A DNA stretch of 33,528 nucleotides from Altibacter sp. GTDB taxonomy: Bacteria > Bacteroidota > Bacteroidia > Flavobacteriales > Flavobacteriaceae. Location of the stretch: positions 1 through 33,528 of the forward strand of contig NZTP01000072.1 of assembly GCA_002696485.1 (NCBI GenBank). The letters run 5' to 3'. Below, one piece after another: positions 1 through 9,163 of this stretch (position 1 is the stretch's first letter; every line of letters begins with the position of its first letter). A program made the position numbers and the translations under genes. Below the pieces are notes generated by a model. That model was not told where the DNA came from and did not search any database. It saw only the letters and a list, made by a program, of their open reading frames with translations.

Positions 1-1170
1 GGGGAGCGTCGCCGAGTGGCGTTATGCCGACTGTTGCTTCAGGAGCCGGATGTTTTGTTGCTTGATGAACCAACCAACCACTTGGATGCCGAGAGTGTAC
101 ACTGGTTGGAACATCATCTGGCCGCATACAAAGGAACCGTGATCGCCGTGACGCACGACCGTTATTTTCTGGACAATGTGGCCGGATGGATCTTAGAATT
201 GGATCGAGGTGAGGGCATTCCATGGAAAGGAAATTACAGTTCTTGGTTGGATCAAAAATCGAAACGACTGGCACAGGAACAGAAACAAGCCAGTAAGCGA
301 CAAAAAACACTCGAGCGTGAGTTGGAGTGGGTGCGGATGGCTCCCAAAGGTCGCCAAGCTAAGCAAAAGGCCCGATTGAACAATTACGATAAGTTGATGA
401 GTCAAGACCAGAAGCAACTGGACGAGAAACTGGAAATCTACATCCCTAACGGTCCTCGTTTGGGAACCAACGTGATCGAAGCCAAGGGTGTGGCGAAAGG
501 GTACGGTGATAAGCTGCTTTATGACGACCTCAACTTCAAACTACCTCAGGCAGGGATCGTGGGAATTATTGGTCCGAACGGAGCCGGAAAGACGACCATC
601 TTTAGAATGATCATGGGTGAGGAGACTCCGGATAAAGGTGAATTTGTGGTGGGAGATACTGCTAAGATCGCGTATGTAGATCAGGCGCATTCCAACATCA
701 ATCCCGATAAAAGTATTTGGGAGAATTTTAGCGACGGTCAGGAATTGATCATGATGGGCGGCAAGCAGGTAAATTCCCGTGCGTATCTCAGCCGGTTCAA
801 CTTTAGCGGAAGTGAGCAAAACAAGAAAGTTTCTACCTTGTCCGGAGGCGAACGTAACCGTCTACATCTGGCAATGACTTTGAAAGAAGAAGGGAATGTA
901 CTCTTATTGGATGAGCCTACCAACGACTTGGATGTAAATACGCTGCGAGCTTTAGAGGAAGGTCTGGAGAATTTTGCGGGATGTGCCGTTGTTATTTCTC
1001 ACGACCGCTGGTTCTTGGATAGAATTTGTACGCACATCCTTGCGTTTGAAGGAAATAGTGAGGTCTATTTCTTCGAAGGAAGTTTTAGTGACTACGAAGA
1101 GAACAAGAAGAAGCGTTTGGGCGGTGATCTTTTACCGAAACGAATCAAGTACAAGAAACTGATCCGATAA
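1..1170 (+). CDS. ettA: Energy-dependent translational throttle protein EttA (ABC-F), 5' end missing
   Basis: ABC-F ATPase that binds the ribosomal E site and couples translation to energy state; cytoplasmic, without membrane segments. The frame is open from base 1. The codons before the GTG at 16 encode GERRR, the end of the first LSGGERRR signature, so the gene is cut by the window edge and GTG16 is not its start. Visible in order: Walker B of domain 1 (LLLDEPTNHLD), its H-loop (THDRYFLDN), the basic helical linker between domains (about residues 75-140 of the visible part), then complete domain 2 with Walker A GPNGAGKTT, signature LSGGERNRLHLA, Walker B LLLDEPTNDLD and the conserved end near PKRIKYKK. 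The linker phrase GRGEGIPWxGNYSSWL-like and the short tail favour EttA over Uup or YheS. A terminator hairpin follows. Family assignment is firm. Confidence 0.95.
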   Translation, partial: GERRRVALCRLLLQEPDVLLLDEPTNHLDAESVHWLEHHLAAYKGTVIAVTHDRYFLDNVAGWILELDRGEGIPWKGNYSSWLDQKSKRLAQEQKQASKRQKTLERELEWVRMAPKGRQAKQKARLNNYDKLMSQDQKQLDEKLEIYIPNGPRLGTNVIEAKGVAKGYGDKLLYDDLNFKLPQAGIVGIIGPNGAGKTTIFRMIMGEETPDKGEFVVGDTAKIAYVDQAHSNINPDKSIWENFSDGQELIMMGGKQVNSRAYLSRFNFSGSEQNKKVSTLSGGERNRLHLAMTLKEEGNVLLLDEPTNDLDVNTLRALEEGLENFAGCAVVISHDRWFLDRICTHILAFEGNSEVYFFEGSFSDYEENKKKRLGGDLLPKRIKYKKLIR

Positions 1171-1193
1171 TTATCTTCTGAAGCTTACTTGAT

Positions 1194-1236
1194 AAACTTT
1201 CACATGTCGAAGGCCGAAATGTGACAGTTTGTTTTT
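1194..1236 (+). terminator. Rho-independent terminator after ettA
   Basis: The arms AAACT-TCACAT and ATGTGA-AGTTT (bases 1194-1206 and 1219-1230, one internal mismatch) form a stem followed by GTTTTTAT. It lies between the convergent ettA and the secreted repeat protein and fits termination of ettA. Confidence 0.6.
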
Positions 1237-1248
1237 ATAAAATTTCTG

Positions 1249-3786
1249 CTACTGAATGATGAGTTTCTTGGTTATTGCGCGTCCGTCACTTATGATAGTA
1301 ACAAAGTAGATTCCCTCTGAAATACCTTCGGTGGAAAAAGACAGCGGTTCGGGACTGCTGAAGGTTCCTTCGAACAATACTTCAATTAGTTTTCCCCGGA
1401 GATCGTACAGTGTGACGGTTCCTTCCGAAGTAAGGGTATGAGATACCGTAAATCTACCACGAGCAGGATTAGGATAGAGTGAAATATTGTTTTCTGAAAG
1501 CACCTCTTCTGAAACATCTAAAACGATATTTGAAAGGTCGTATTGATGGATGGACCTTCCAAAGGTTCCGGCGTATAACATATTAGTGGGTTCATGGAGC
1601 TTTAAATCTCTGATTACCGTAATAGGCAGGTCGTTACCTAAGATATCCCAGCTTGCGCCATCGTTTGAAGAATACCATACATTGGTATCTGTTGCGGCAA
1701 AAAGTAATTGTTCATCTTGGGTGAGTAATATGTCGTTTACGGGAATGCTTGGAAGATTCCCTGAAATATCTGTCCAGTTCTGTCCGGCATCGGTAGTCTT
1801 AAAGATATGTGGCGTATAATCCAGCAAACTAAACCCTGAAAAAGTAACATATGCCGTCGCATCGTCACTAGGTGAAATAGCAATAGCGGTTACGTAGCGA
1901 TCCGGAAGTCCGCCACTCACATTGGTCCATGAAGCTCCTCCGTTTGTGGTGACATGCACATTCCCATCATCACTGCCTGTATAAACAACGTCCAGGTTAT
2001 TGTAGGAAGGAGCAATGGCTGTTAGGGTCCCATAGGATAAAGAACCACTGGGATGCTGCCCATTGGTGAGATCGGGGCTGATGGCATTCCAAAAGACGGC
2101 CCTGTCTGAGATGTACAGCCGATTGGTCCCATAATAAACTTTCTCCGAATTGAAAGGGGAGAGGACTACCGGGGTGTTCCAGTTGTTACGATCACTTCCG
2201 CTGATCCCGGCCGTGGCACTTGAAAAGCTAGCCCCGCCATCGGTGGAGCGGCCTAGATTTCCAAATTGAGATTCTACGTATATAAAATTATTATCGACAG
2301 GATCCACATTCACGTGGAATCCGTCACCTCCCCAGATCGCATTCCAATCGTTGGTACCCGCTGTTAAGGTTCTGATGGTGTTGTTGTCTTGTGTTCCGCC
2401 ATAGACACCGTTGGGTTGCAGGTAGTCTACTTCAATATTGTAGAATTGCGTAATGGGAAGATTCGTAAATTTTGTCCATGATGTTCCTCCATCTTGTGAG
2501 GTATAAGCACCTCCGTCGTTTCCGGCCAAAAGGAAATTTGGATTTGTGGTAGAATATTCCAGCGCATGATGATCTACGTGCATACCATTGATAGGCTGCC
2601 AACTTGCACCACCGTTGGTGGTACGTGAGATACCTTGGCCCAGAACGAATACTTCGTTAGGGTCTGTAGGACTTACCCGTATATTTCCAAAGTACCACCC
2701 GAAATTTGCATCAATACCGGCGAGCTCTGAAAGCGTGACCAACGACCACGTAGTTCCGTTATCATTCGAGCGGTAGAGTCCGTTAAACGTATTGGTGATC
2801 TCATTGGTGGTATAGCGTGCATAGACGGTAGCAGGATTGGATTGTGAGATCGCCAGTCCGATACGTCCGGTTTGTGCATCTGGGGCGGGAAGTCCGTTCA
2901 ATGCGCCTAATTGGGTCCAAGTCGTTCCTCCATCTGTAGAACGGTGTATCGCAGAAGTCACACCGCCATAATCGCGTTGCCAAGGCTTGCGCGTTCGTTC
3001 CCACATGGCTGCGAAAAGGATATTGGTATTTTGGGGATTCATGACCACATCGATGGCAGAAGTGGAATCGGTAACAAAAAGTACTTGTTCCCAATTAGCG
3101 CCGGCATCGGTAGAACGATAGATACCGCGTTCATTGTTATATCCATATAAACGCCCGGTGGCAGCTGCGAAAACCCTGTCGGGGTTTGTTGGGTCTACCA
3201 CAATACGTGCAATATGATCTGAATCGTTCAAACCTACATTCGTCCAGTTACTTCCGCCATCATCAGACCGATAGATTCCATCTCCAAAATAAGCGCCGTC
3301 GGTAGCACTACCGTTTGCTTCACCGGTTCCTACATACAGCCGTTGTGTATTGGAAGGAGCAATGGCGATGTCGCCTATTGAAGGCTTCCCTATTTGATCG
3401 AAAATAGGAGTCCAGCTGGAACCTCCGTTGGTCGTTTTAAAGACACCTCCTGTGGCAGCACCCACATACAGAATGTTGTCATTGGTAGGATCGATGGCCA
3501 CATCGGTAATTCGCCCTCCTGTATTTAGCGGTCCCACAAGCGTCCAGTCGCTTCCGTTACCTTCGGAGCGTGATGAGAGGATCGCTCTTGATTGCTCCAA
3601 AGCACGTTCCATGGCGCTCTTATTCATGATATTATTCGGATAGGCACGTTGATTGTACATCCACTCGTGTGGGTATTCTTTAAAATTTTGAGAGGTGATT
3701 TCTGTAGCAAGCGGTTCTTTTTCTGAAAATAGAAGAACGCAAAAGACCAACAGAGCAATAGAAACAAGGAAGACACTTTTTTTCAT
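1249..3786 (-). CDS. Secreted Asp-box (BNR/sortilin-like) beta-propeller protein with T9SS sorting domain
   Basis: 845-residue secreted protein. Residues 1-22 form a signal peptide (basic MKK, then a long hydrophobic run). Residues 60-740 contain about eleven Asp-box motifs of the form S/T-x-D/N-x-G-x-x-W (for example RSDDGGSNW, RSTDGGTTW, TTNGGASW), typical of sialidase, Vps10/sortilin and xyloglucanase-type beta-propellers. Enough copies are present for two propellers. The last 75 residues (from about LYPNPARG through LYDLRGK to ISEGIYFVTI and a KKLIIQ end) match the type A C-terminal domain recognised by the type IX secretion system, so the protein should be exported and surface-anchored or released. 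No catalytic glycosidase motif is evident, so substrate or partner is unknown. The gene is monocistronic and divergent from the S9 peptidase. The ATG start is supported by the signal peptide and by a TATCTTTG box just upstream. Confidence 0.88.
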   Translation of the reverse strand: MKKSVFLVSIALLVFCVLLFSEKEPLATEITSQNFKEYPHEWMYNQRAYPNNIMNKSAMERALEQSRAILSSRSEGNGSDWTLVGPLNTGGRITDVAIDPTNDNILYVGAATGGVFKTTNGGSSWTPIFDQIGKPSIGDIAIAPSNTQRLYVGTGEANGSATDGAYFGDGIYRSDDGGSNWTNVGLNDSDHIARIVVDPTNPDRVFAAATGRLYGYNNERGIYRSTDAGANWEQVLFVTDSTSAIDVVMNPQNTNILFAAMWERTRKPWQRDYGGVTSAIHRSTDGGTTWTQLGALNGLPAPDAQTGRIGLAISQSNPATVYARYTTNEITNTFNGLYRSNDNGTTWSLVTLSELAGIDANFGWYFGNIRVSPTDPNEVFVLGQGISRTTNGGASWQPINGMHVDHHALEYSTTNPNFLLAGNDGGAYTSQDGGTSWTKFTNLPITQFYNIEVDYLQPNGVYGGTQDNNTIRTLTAGTNDWNAIWGGDGFHVNVDPVDNNFIYVESQFGNLGRSTDGGASFSSATAGISGSDRNNWNTPVVLSPFNSEKVYYGTNRLYISDRAVFWNAISPDLTNGQHPSGSLSYGTLTAIAPSYNNLDVVYTGSDDGNVHVTTNGGASWTNVSGGLPDRYVTAIAISPSDDATAYVTFSGFSLLDYTPHIFKTTDAGQNWTDISGNLPSIPVNDILLTQDEQLLFAATDTNVWYSSNDGASWDILGNDLPITVIRDLKLHEPTNMLYAGTFGRSIHQYDLSNIVLDVSEEVLSENNISLYPNPARGRFTVSHTLTSEGTVTLYDLRGKLIEVLFEGTFSSPEPLSFSTEGISEGIYFVTIISDGRAITKKLIIQ

Positions 3787-3802
3787 ACCATAGCAATTTG
3801 TT

Positions 3803-3810
3803 CAAAGATA
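3803..3810 (-). promoter_or_regulatory. -7 box (TAnnTTTG) of the Asp-box protein gene
   Basis: The minus strand reads TATCTTTG, an exact match to the Bacteroidota -7 consensus, 16 nt upstream of the ATG at 3786. No clear -33 TTG is seen at the usual distance, so this is a partial promoter call. Confidence 0.5.
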
Positions 3811-3827
3811 GGGGAATACATCTTAAT

Positions 3828-3858
3828 TTGAAAAACCCTAACAAAAGGAGTATCTTTC
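3828..3858 (+). promoter_or_regulatory. Likely promoter of the S9 peptidase
   Basis: TTG at 3828-3830 is followed after 20 nt by TATCTTTC (3851-3858), seven of eight matches to TAnnTTTG. The ATG at 3877 lies 18 nt downstream. Confidence 0.45.
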
Positions 3859-3876
3859 CGTTCCAAAAATTTATAC

Positions 3877-5913
3877 ATGATGCCAACATTGTTCCGTTCC
3901 CTTATTATTATTGTCTGCCTTTCCGGTTTTTCTCTAAAGGCACAACTTCAGAAAAATTTCGAATATCTGGATGTATTTCAGTTGGAATATGCAGCCGATC
4001 CTCAAATATCGCCAAACGGGGATTACGTGCTGTATAGACGTACGGGATTTGATATCATGAAAGATCGTTCCAGCGGCAATTTATGGCTGCTGAGTACCGA
4101 TGACCGAAAGATACATCACAAGCTAACCGTCAATGAAGGAAATGAGAGTTCTGCCACATGGTCTCCATCGGGAGATCGTATTGCTTTTGTAAGCAGCACG
4201 GACGAAGGCAGTGAAATCTATATCTACTGGACCGCAACCGGTTCCATTGCAAAGCTCACACAGTTAGAAAACAGTCCCGGTTCTCTTACTTGGTCACCGG
4301 ACGGTACCGAGATTGCCTTTACCCTAAAGATCGATGCAAAACCACCAGTTTTGGCCAAAATGCCGCCGAAGCCTAAAGATGCCAAGTGGGCGGAGGCACC
4401 GCGAATTACCGACAGATTAAAGCATGAGGCTGATGGTGCAGGGTACATAAAACCCGGTTTCACACACATTTTTAAAATTCCTTCGGAAGGAGGGACTCCC
4501 TTACAATTGACGAGCGGTGATTTTAATCATACAGGGTCATTGTCGTGGACGCCCGACGGAAAAATGATCCTTTTTTCGGCAAATCGGAACGCCGATTGGG
4601 AATATGAATTTCGAAATTCGGAAGTGTATGCAGTGAGTACCCGAACGGGTGTGATCACACAATTGACCGACCGAAACGGACCTGACAGTGCGCCGAAAGT
4701 TTCTCCGGACGGACGCTACGTTGCCTATACCGGCTTTGAAGATAAAGTGCAAGCATACCAAGTTCAAACCCTGCAACTAATGAAGCTCGACGGTACTGCG
4801 AAACGTACTGTTTCTGAAAATTTGGATCGAGATGTGGATGCAGTTGTATGGGCTTCAGATAGCAAAGGAGTCTATTTTATGTACAACGATCTGGGGGTCA
4901 CGAAGATCGCTTATATGGATTTAAATGGTACCGTGGAGGATATTGTTTCGGATGTAGGCGGAACCACCTTGGGGAGGCCGTATGCTAGCGGGAGTTTTAG
5001 TGTTTCAGAAAAAGGAAATATCGCTTATACACGTTCGCGTCCCGATCGTCCTTCCGATGTGGCGGTCACCACATCCAAAGGTAAAAACATACGAGTACTT
5101 ACCGATCTCAATGCAGACCTTCTCGGTTACCGCACCTTGGGAACCGTTGAAGAAATTTGGTATACGTCCAGTGTAGACGGGCGAAAGATACAAGGATGGG
5201 TTGTTTATCCACCCAACTATGTAAAGGGTACTAAAGTGCCCTTATTGGTCGAGAACCATGGAGGTCCCATCTTGAATTACGGGCCGCATTTTTCGGCGGA
5301 AATACAACTCTATGCAGCTGAAGGATATGCCGTATTTTACCCAAATCCGCGTGGGAGCACCAGTTACGGGGAGGAGTTTGGTAACTTGTTGTTCAATAAT
5401 TATCCCGGAGAGGATTATAACGATGTGATGGACGGGGTCGATGAGCTGATCAAAAAAGGCATTGCCGATGAAAACCGCTTGTATGTCACGGGCGGAAGCG
5501 CCGGCGGGATCATGACCGCTTGGATCATTGGGAAGAACAATCGTTTTAAAGCAGCTGTAGTGGCCAAACCGGTTATGAACTGGATTAGTAAGACCTTGGT
5601 GGCCGACAACTACTACGGCTATGCAAACTCCAGGTATCCGGGTCAGCCGTGGGAGAATTTTGAGAACTACTGGAAATTCTCACCTATTTCATTGGTTGGA
5701 AATGTAGAGACCCCAACGATGGTGATGGTAGGAATGAACGATCTACGTACACCGCCAAGTGAAGCCAAGCAATTGTATCATGCATTAAAACTTCGAAAGA
5801 TCGAAACGGTCTTGGTGGAGATCCCGGAAGCCTCTCACGGTATTGCTTCCCGCCCCAGTAATTTAATTACCAAGGTAGCGCATACCCTAGCGTGGTTTGA
5901 GAAGTTTAAGTAA
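3877..5913 (+). CDS. S9 family serine peptidase (prolyl oligopeptidase/acylaminoacyl peptidase type), exported
   Basis: 678 residues. Residues 1-22 are a signal peptide with cleavage near SLKAQ, so it probably acts in the periplasm on oligopeptides. Residues 35-400 form a TolB/WD40-like beta-propeller with repeated SPDG/TPDG turns (WSPSGD, WSPDGT, WTPDGK, VSPDGR). Residues 430-678 are the alpha/beta-hydrolase domain: the oxyanion-region motif HGGP (461-464), nucleophile Ser541 in GGSAGG, Asp622 in MNDLRTPP and His654 in EASHGI complete the catalytic triad. Length and order are normal for the family. The S9 subfamily and exact specificity cannot be fixed from sequence. The gene ends 11 nt from a convergent gene with no terminator seen between them. 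Confidence 0.93.
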   Translation: MMPTLFRSLIIIVCLSGFSLKAQLQKNFEYLDVFQLEYAADPQISPNGDYVLYRRTGFDIMKDRSSGNLWLLSTDDRKIHHKLTVNEGNESSATWSPSGDRIAFVSSTDEGSEIYIYWTATGSIAKLTQLENSPGSLTWSPDGTEIAFTLKIDAKPPVLAKMPPKPKDAKWAEAPRITDRLKHEADGAGYIKPGFTHIFKIPSEGGTPLQLTSGDFNHTGSLSWTPDGKMILFSANRNADWEYEFRNSEVYAVSTRTGVITQLTDRNGPDSAPKVSPDGRYVAYTGFEDKVQAYQVQTLQLMKLDGTAKRTVSENLDRDVDAVVWASDSKGVYFMYNDLGVTKIAYMDLNGTVEDIVSDVGGTTLGRPYASGSFSVSEKGNIAYTRSRPDRPSDVAVTTSKGKNIRVLTDLNADLLGYRTLGTVEEIWYTSSVDGRKIQGWVVYPPNYVKGTKVPLLVENHGGPILNYGPHFSAEIQLYAAEGYAVFYPNPRGSTSYGEEFGNLLFNNYPGEDYNDVMDGVDELIKKGIADENRLYVTGGSAGGIMTAWIIGKNNRFKAAVVAKPVMNWISKTLVADNYYGYANSRYPGQPWENFENYWKFSPISLVGNVETPTMVMVGMNDLRTPPSEAKQLYHALKLRKIETVLVEIPEASHGIASRPSNLITKVAHTLAWFEKFK

Positions 5914-5924
5914 AATAGCATGTT

Positions 5925-6836
5925 CTATAACTTGCCATCCAACCAATGAATGATATTTAACAGTAGCTGGTAGTTCTGCGGCGCGATGGGGTTGTTCATT
6001 CCCATCTTTTCTTGTTCCGGTCCGGCTAATTGAGCCGAGAACATGGCGGCTTCCCCAAAGACCACGAGGCGGCCTTTTCCAACTTTTCGGTAGGCGCCCT
6101 GTAACCAGCCATTCGTATTACGTCTTGGCGTATTTTTATGAAAGACCCAGGCCGTATCGGGAAGGAGGTTTACGTAGCGTTCGTCCAATACCAGCACTTC
6201 TTTTATGGGAGCGTTGGACCGAAATGCCTGACCTGTGAAACTAACAACCTCTGTTACTTTTTCAGAGTTGAACCTTCCATTTGTGATGGTGTTTGCAATA
6301 AGGCTCCCTTCCTTTCGATTGAAGAATGCAGGGCCTTGCGAGATGGTATCAAATACAAACCCATTGGTGAATTCAATATCAAAGGCAGAAGCAAGGCCTG
6401 CTGCTGCACCGGCCAATGGCATGTGATCTGCGATCAAGAAGAGGCTTCCACCTTCTTCCACCCAGTTTTTTACTATTTCAATTTCCTCGTTCGTAAAAGC
6501 AGATAAGGTAGGGTTGACCCAATTTCCGATGCTCTTTTCATTTAGTGCATTGGAAATGACAAGAATCTTTCCTTTTTGTAAACTTTCTTTGGTAAAGTTT
6601 CCTTTGTAACTTTCAACAGTATAGCCGTCTCGCTCTAAAAGATCTGCAAACGCTTTGTACCGGCCTCCCTTCGTATGAAAATTAAAATGGCCCTCGTCAA
6701 TAAAGATAACAGGACCTGTTCCTTTTTGGTATGCAGGTGTTGAGATGGGAGGATTGTATAATGAATCTGCCACTTGCTGTCCAAAACCGAAGGAAGTGGC
6801 CAGCAAGCACAAGAAAACGAAATGCCGGCTTTTCAT
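5925..6836 (-). CDS. Exported DUF4350-like (GATase1-fold) protein
   Basis: 303 residues with an N-terminal signal peptide (about 1-20, ending GFGQQ). The mature part starts with a Rossmann-type GPVIFIDEGHFNFH strand, then a KGGRYKAFADLLERDGY helix, a LVIS strand and GGSLFLIADHMPLAGAA, which resembles the DUF4350/ThuA-like class I glutamine-amidotransferase fold. I see no Cys nucleophile or full catalytic triad, so an enzymatic role is not supported; such domains often act as binding modules. The gene lies 4 nt downstream of the MBL lipoprotein gene and is probably co-transcribed with it. The similarity is to a loosely defined family, so the call is moderate. Confidence 0.6.
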   Translation of the reverse strand: MKSRHFVFLCLLATSFGFGQQVADSLYNPPISTPAYQKGTGPVIFIDEGHFNFHTKGGRYKAFADLLERDGYTVESYKGNFTKESLQKGKILVISNALNEKSIGNWVNPTLSAFTNEEIEIVKNWVEEGGSLFLIADHMPLAGAAAGLASAFDIEFTNGFVFDTISQGPAFFNRKEGSLIANTITNGRFNSEKVTEVVSFTGQAFRSNAPIKEVLVLDERYVNLLPDTAWVFHKNTPRRNTNGWLQGAYRKVGKGRLVVFGEAAMFSAQLAGPEQEKMGMNNPIAPQNYQLLLNIIHWLDGKL

Positions 6837-6840
6837 ATCC

Positions 6841-7635
6841 TTATTTTTTTGGGTACCAGTCCAACTGAGTTACCTTTATATCGTGGTTTTCCATTTCGAC
6901 CAATCTTTTGAATTTGTCGACATCACTAAGCCCATCTTTCCCGCGATAATGATAAGGATAGACCGTATCGGGTTTAAAATCCAGCACCGCATCGGCGGCA
7001 CGCTCTACAGTCATAGTATAGGGAAGATTCATACATACAAACGCTATATCGATATTCTCCAATTGGCGCATTTCCGGAATATCTTCGGTGTCACCGGAGA
7101 TGTAAACGCGGCGCTTGTCCTTTTCGATCACATAGCCGTTGCCACGTCCTTTAGGGTGCCGACTGTCTTCTGATTCCGGTAGGTTGTACATGGGAATCGC
7201 CGTAATTGTGAACTCAAGTTTGTTTGCTGAATTTCCATTGTTAAGAACCATGGTTTTTTTCCGAAGCGCTTCAGGAAGTTCATCCACAACCGCCTGCGGG
7301 GCAAAGAGATGTGTTTTCTCTTTTACAACAATTTCTAAGGTTTCAATATTAAAGTGATCACCGTGTATATCGGTCACCAGAATAATATCCGGCTCCGCTT
7401 GTCCTTCAAAAGCAGCCATACCGCCCACAGGATCGATATATACTACACTTCCATTCCAAGTTAATACCATAGTGGCATGGGAAATGGGTTGAATATTGAA
7501 TGCGACTTCCTGAGGCTCGAAATCAAGTGTCGTACTGTCCACTACAATGGCGCTGTCTTTTCCTGAAGTAGTATTCTTATTGTTACAGGAAACAAAGGCA
7601 ATGGCGACGCAGGCAAGAATGCTTATTTTGTGCAT
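6841..7635 (-). CDS. MBL-fold metallohydrolase lipoprotein (UlaG-like)
   Basis: 264 residues. The lipobox FVSC puts lipidation at Cys17, so it is probably a periplasm-facing lipoprotein. The metallo-beta-lactamase fold is shown by SHAT (His53), VYIDPVGG (62-72), the metal motif D89-I-H91-G-D93-H94, SGDTED (180-185) and PYH229. The first histidine of the classical HxHxDH motif is Asp here, as in many UlaG/UPF0173-type members. The order of motifs matches lactonase-like hydrolases, but no substrate can be named. First gene of a two-gene unit with the DUF4350-like gene, 62 nt downstream of the hut-GNAT operon. Confidence 0.85.
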   Translation of the reverse strand: MHKISILACVAIAFVSCNNKNTTSGKDSAIVVDSTTLDFEPQEVAFNIQPISHATMVLTWNGSVVYIDPVGGMAAFEGQAEPDIILVTDIHGDHFNIETLEIVVKEKTHLFAPQAVVDELPEALRKKTMVLNNGNSANKLEFTITAIPMYNLPESEDSRHPKGRGNGYVIEKDKRRVYISGDTEDIPEMRQLENIDIAFVCMNLPYTMTVERAADAVLDFKPDTVYPYHYRGKDGLSDVDKFKRLVEMENHDIKVTQLDWYPKK

Positions 7636-7646
7636 AGGTGTTAGTT

Positions 7647-7675
7647 TTTTCTGAAATTACAAATTTTTCAGAAAA
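7647..7675. repeat. Inverted repeat between the hut operon and the MBL gene
   Basis: TTTTCTGAAA (7647-7656) and TTTCAGAAAA (7666-7675) are perfect 10-nt inverted arms with a 9-nt spacer. The dyad lies after the GNAT gene and before the MBL gene start on the minus strand. It may be a weak terminator for the hut operon or an operator for the MBL gene; the lack of a clear T-run makes both uncertain. Confidence 0.5.
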
Positions 7676-7697
7676 TAGATGCCTGTGTTACACTATT

Positions 7698-8153
7698 TTA
7701 TGAAAGCAGAAGTTCCATTTTGATATTACTTCGCTCATAAGGACTGTTCGCTTCCACCGGAATTTCAATGAACCCGTATTTTCGATAGATGTAAATAGCG
7801 TTTGCTAATTTAGTGTTAGAGTACAAGAAGAGTTTCTTAAACTGCTGCACCTTGGCAAAGTCGATACAGTGTTGCATGAGTTTTTGACCAATCTTTTTAC
7901 CGCGTTCCTCCGGCCGCACCGCCATTTTGGTCAGCTCATAGATCCCTTCTGCTCTCTTTAATAGTGCTACCGTGCCCAATACGCGATCCTCTTCTATAGC
8001 AAAGAAAATGTGTCCTCCGGGATCAAGTATGTAATGTTCGGGGTTGCGTAACACTTCCCTGTCAAAATCCTCTACGTAAAAGAACGTTTCCAGCCACTCG
8101 ACGTTAAGGTCGTAGAAGTGTTGTTTGTATTGAGGCTTAAAGGAACGTATCAT
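7698..8153 (-). CDS. GNAT family N-acetyltransferase
   Basis: 151 residues, normal for a single-domain GNAT. The acetyl-CoA pyrophosphate-binding motif A is visible as VRPEERGKKIGQKLM (about residues 88-102), preceded by the beta4 strand YELTKMAV and followed by a YRKYGFIEI segment (motif B). The acceptor is unknown. Its ATG overlaps the hutG stop by four bases (ATGA), so it is the third gene of hutI-hutG-GNAT and translationally coupled. A role in histidine catabolism is possible by context only. Confidence 0.85.
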   Translation of the reverse strand: MIRSFKPQYKQHFYDLNVEWLETFFYVEDFDREVLRNPEHYILDPGGHIFFAIEEDRVLGTVALLKRAEGIYELTKMAVRPEERGKKIGQKLMQHCIDFAKVQQFKKLFLYSNTKLANAIYIYRKYGFIEIPVEANSPYERSNIKMELLLS

Positions 8154-9163
8154 GATGTTTCACCGGAAAGCACATCGCTTATAAAGTAAGCAATGGTCTT
8201 TGCAACTTGATTAGGAAAAGATTCTGTTTTCGGATTTCCTTCGCAAATATGAATATAAATGCAGTGTTCTTTTTTAGAAAAATAGCGTAAGAAGTGTCTC
8301 GCTTCCGTCACCGAAAACCCGCTGGGCGACTGCGCACTGCTGCCCATCTCTGCAATGGCATCCATGTCCAATTCCAGTCCAAATGGTTTTTGTCCACAAA
8401 AGGTATCTGCCTTTTGTAAAAATACTTCAAAGGAATTGCCTTTATCCTGAAGAAGTGAGTCGAAGAGTGCGAACTGGATACGGTCCTTATGTTTTTTCAT
8501 AGTGTCGAACACCGATTGTGAGGTATAATTTCGGTGCAATCCAAAAACAAAATATTTTTCCAGATACCCTTCATTGTATGCGTAAGAGAATCCGTTGCCG
8601 CTGTGCCTGTGTTCCAAGGCCCTGAAATCGGTGTGGGCGTCAAAATTGATACAATTGAGAGGGCCGCCCAAGGCTGTACTGGCTCCGTTTAAGTTACCGT
8701 AACTGTTGTTATGTCCGCCGCCAACAAGGATGGGAATTTTACCTGTTTTAATTATAGCAGCTACCGCTTCCGCAACTTTAGTATCTATATTGGATACCAA
8801 AGCACCTAATTGTTGCGTGTTCAATGCATCATCTTTTGCAACAACGCCTAGCGCACTTACTTCGTCTCGGCAATCGATCTCACCCAATAGTAATACTTTT
8901 TCGGCTTGCGTGAATTCATTCTGCTGAATATTACACAACACTCGCAGTGCTTGTGTCCATGCTTGGGAAGTTCCTGAAATTCCGAAATTAGCACGAACAC
9001 CAATGTCTTCAGGAATACCCAGCAATACATACGGATGCTTGCTGTTTTGAAGGCTTTGCCAATCATGGGCGATCGACAGAACCTCTCCAAACTTCACTTC
9101 TCCGTCTCGCTTATTTACAAGCGAACGAACCTCATCTTCAGCATAAAAGGTCACCGTGCTCAT
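8150..9163 (-). CDS. hutG: Formimidoylglutamase (arginase family)
   Basis: Ureohydrolase expected to hydrolyse N-formimidoyl-L-glutamate to glutamate and formamide, the last step of the hut pathway. All six Mn-binding residues of the arginase fold are visible: His151 in GGGHNNSYG, Asp175/His177/Asp179 in NFDAHTDFR, and Asp266/Asp268 in LELDMDAI. The length of 337 fits. The first metal motif is GGGHN rather than the GGGHE common in Proteobacterial HutG, so specificity rests on the hutI neighbour as much as on motifs. The start overlaps the hutI stop (ATGA), and the stop overlaps the GNAT start in the same way. Confidence 0.88.
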   Translation of the reverse strand: MSTVTFYAEDEVRSLVNKRDGEVKFGEVLSIAHDWQSLQNSKHPYVLLGIPEDIGVRANFGISGTSQAWTQALRVLCNIQQNEFTQAEKVLLLGEIDCRDEVSALGVVAKDDALNTQQLGALVSNIDTKVAEAVAAIIKTGKIPILVGGGHNNSYGNLNGASTALGGPLNCINFDAHTDFRALEHRHSGNGFSYAYNEGYLEKYFVFGLHRNYTSQSVFDTMKKHKDRIQFALFDSLLQDKGNSFEVFLQKADTFCGQKPFGLELDMDAIAEMGSSAQSPSGFSVTEARHFLRYFSKKEHCIYIHICEGNPKTESFPNQVAKTIAYFISDVLSGETS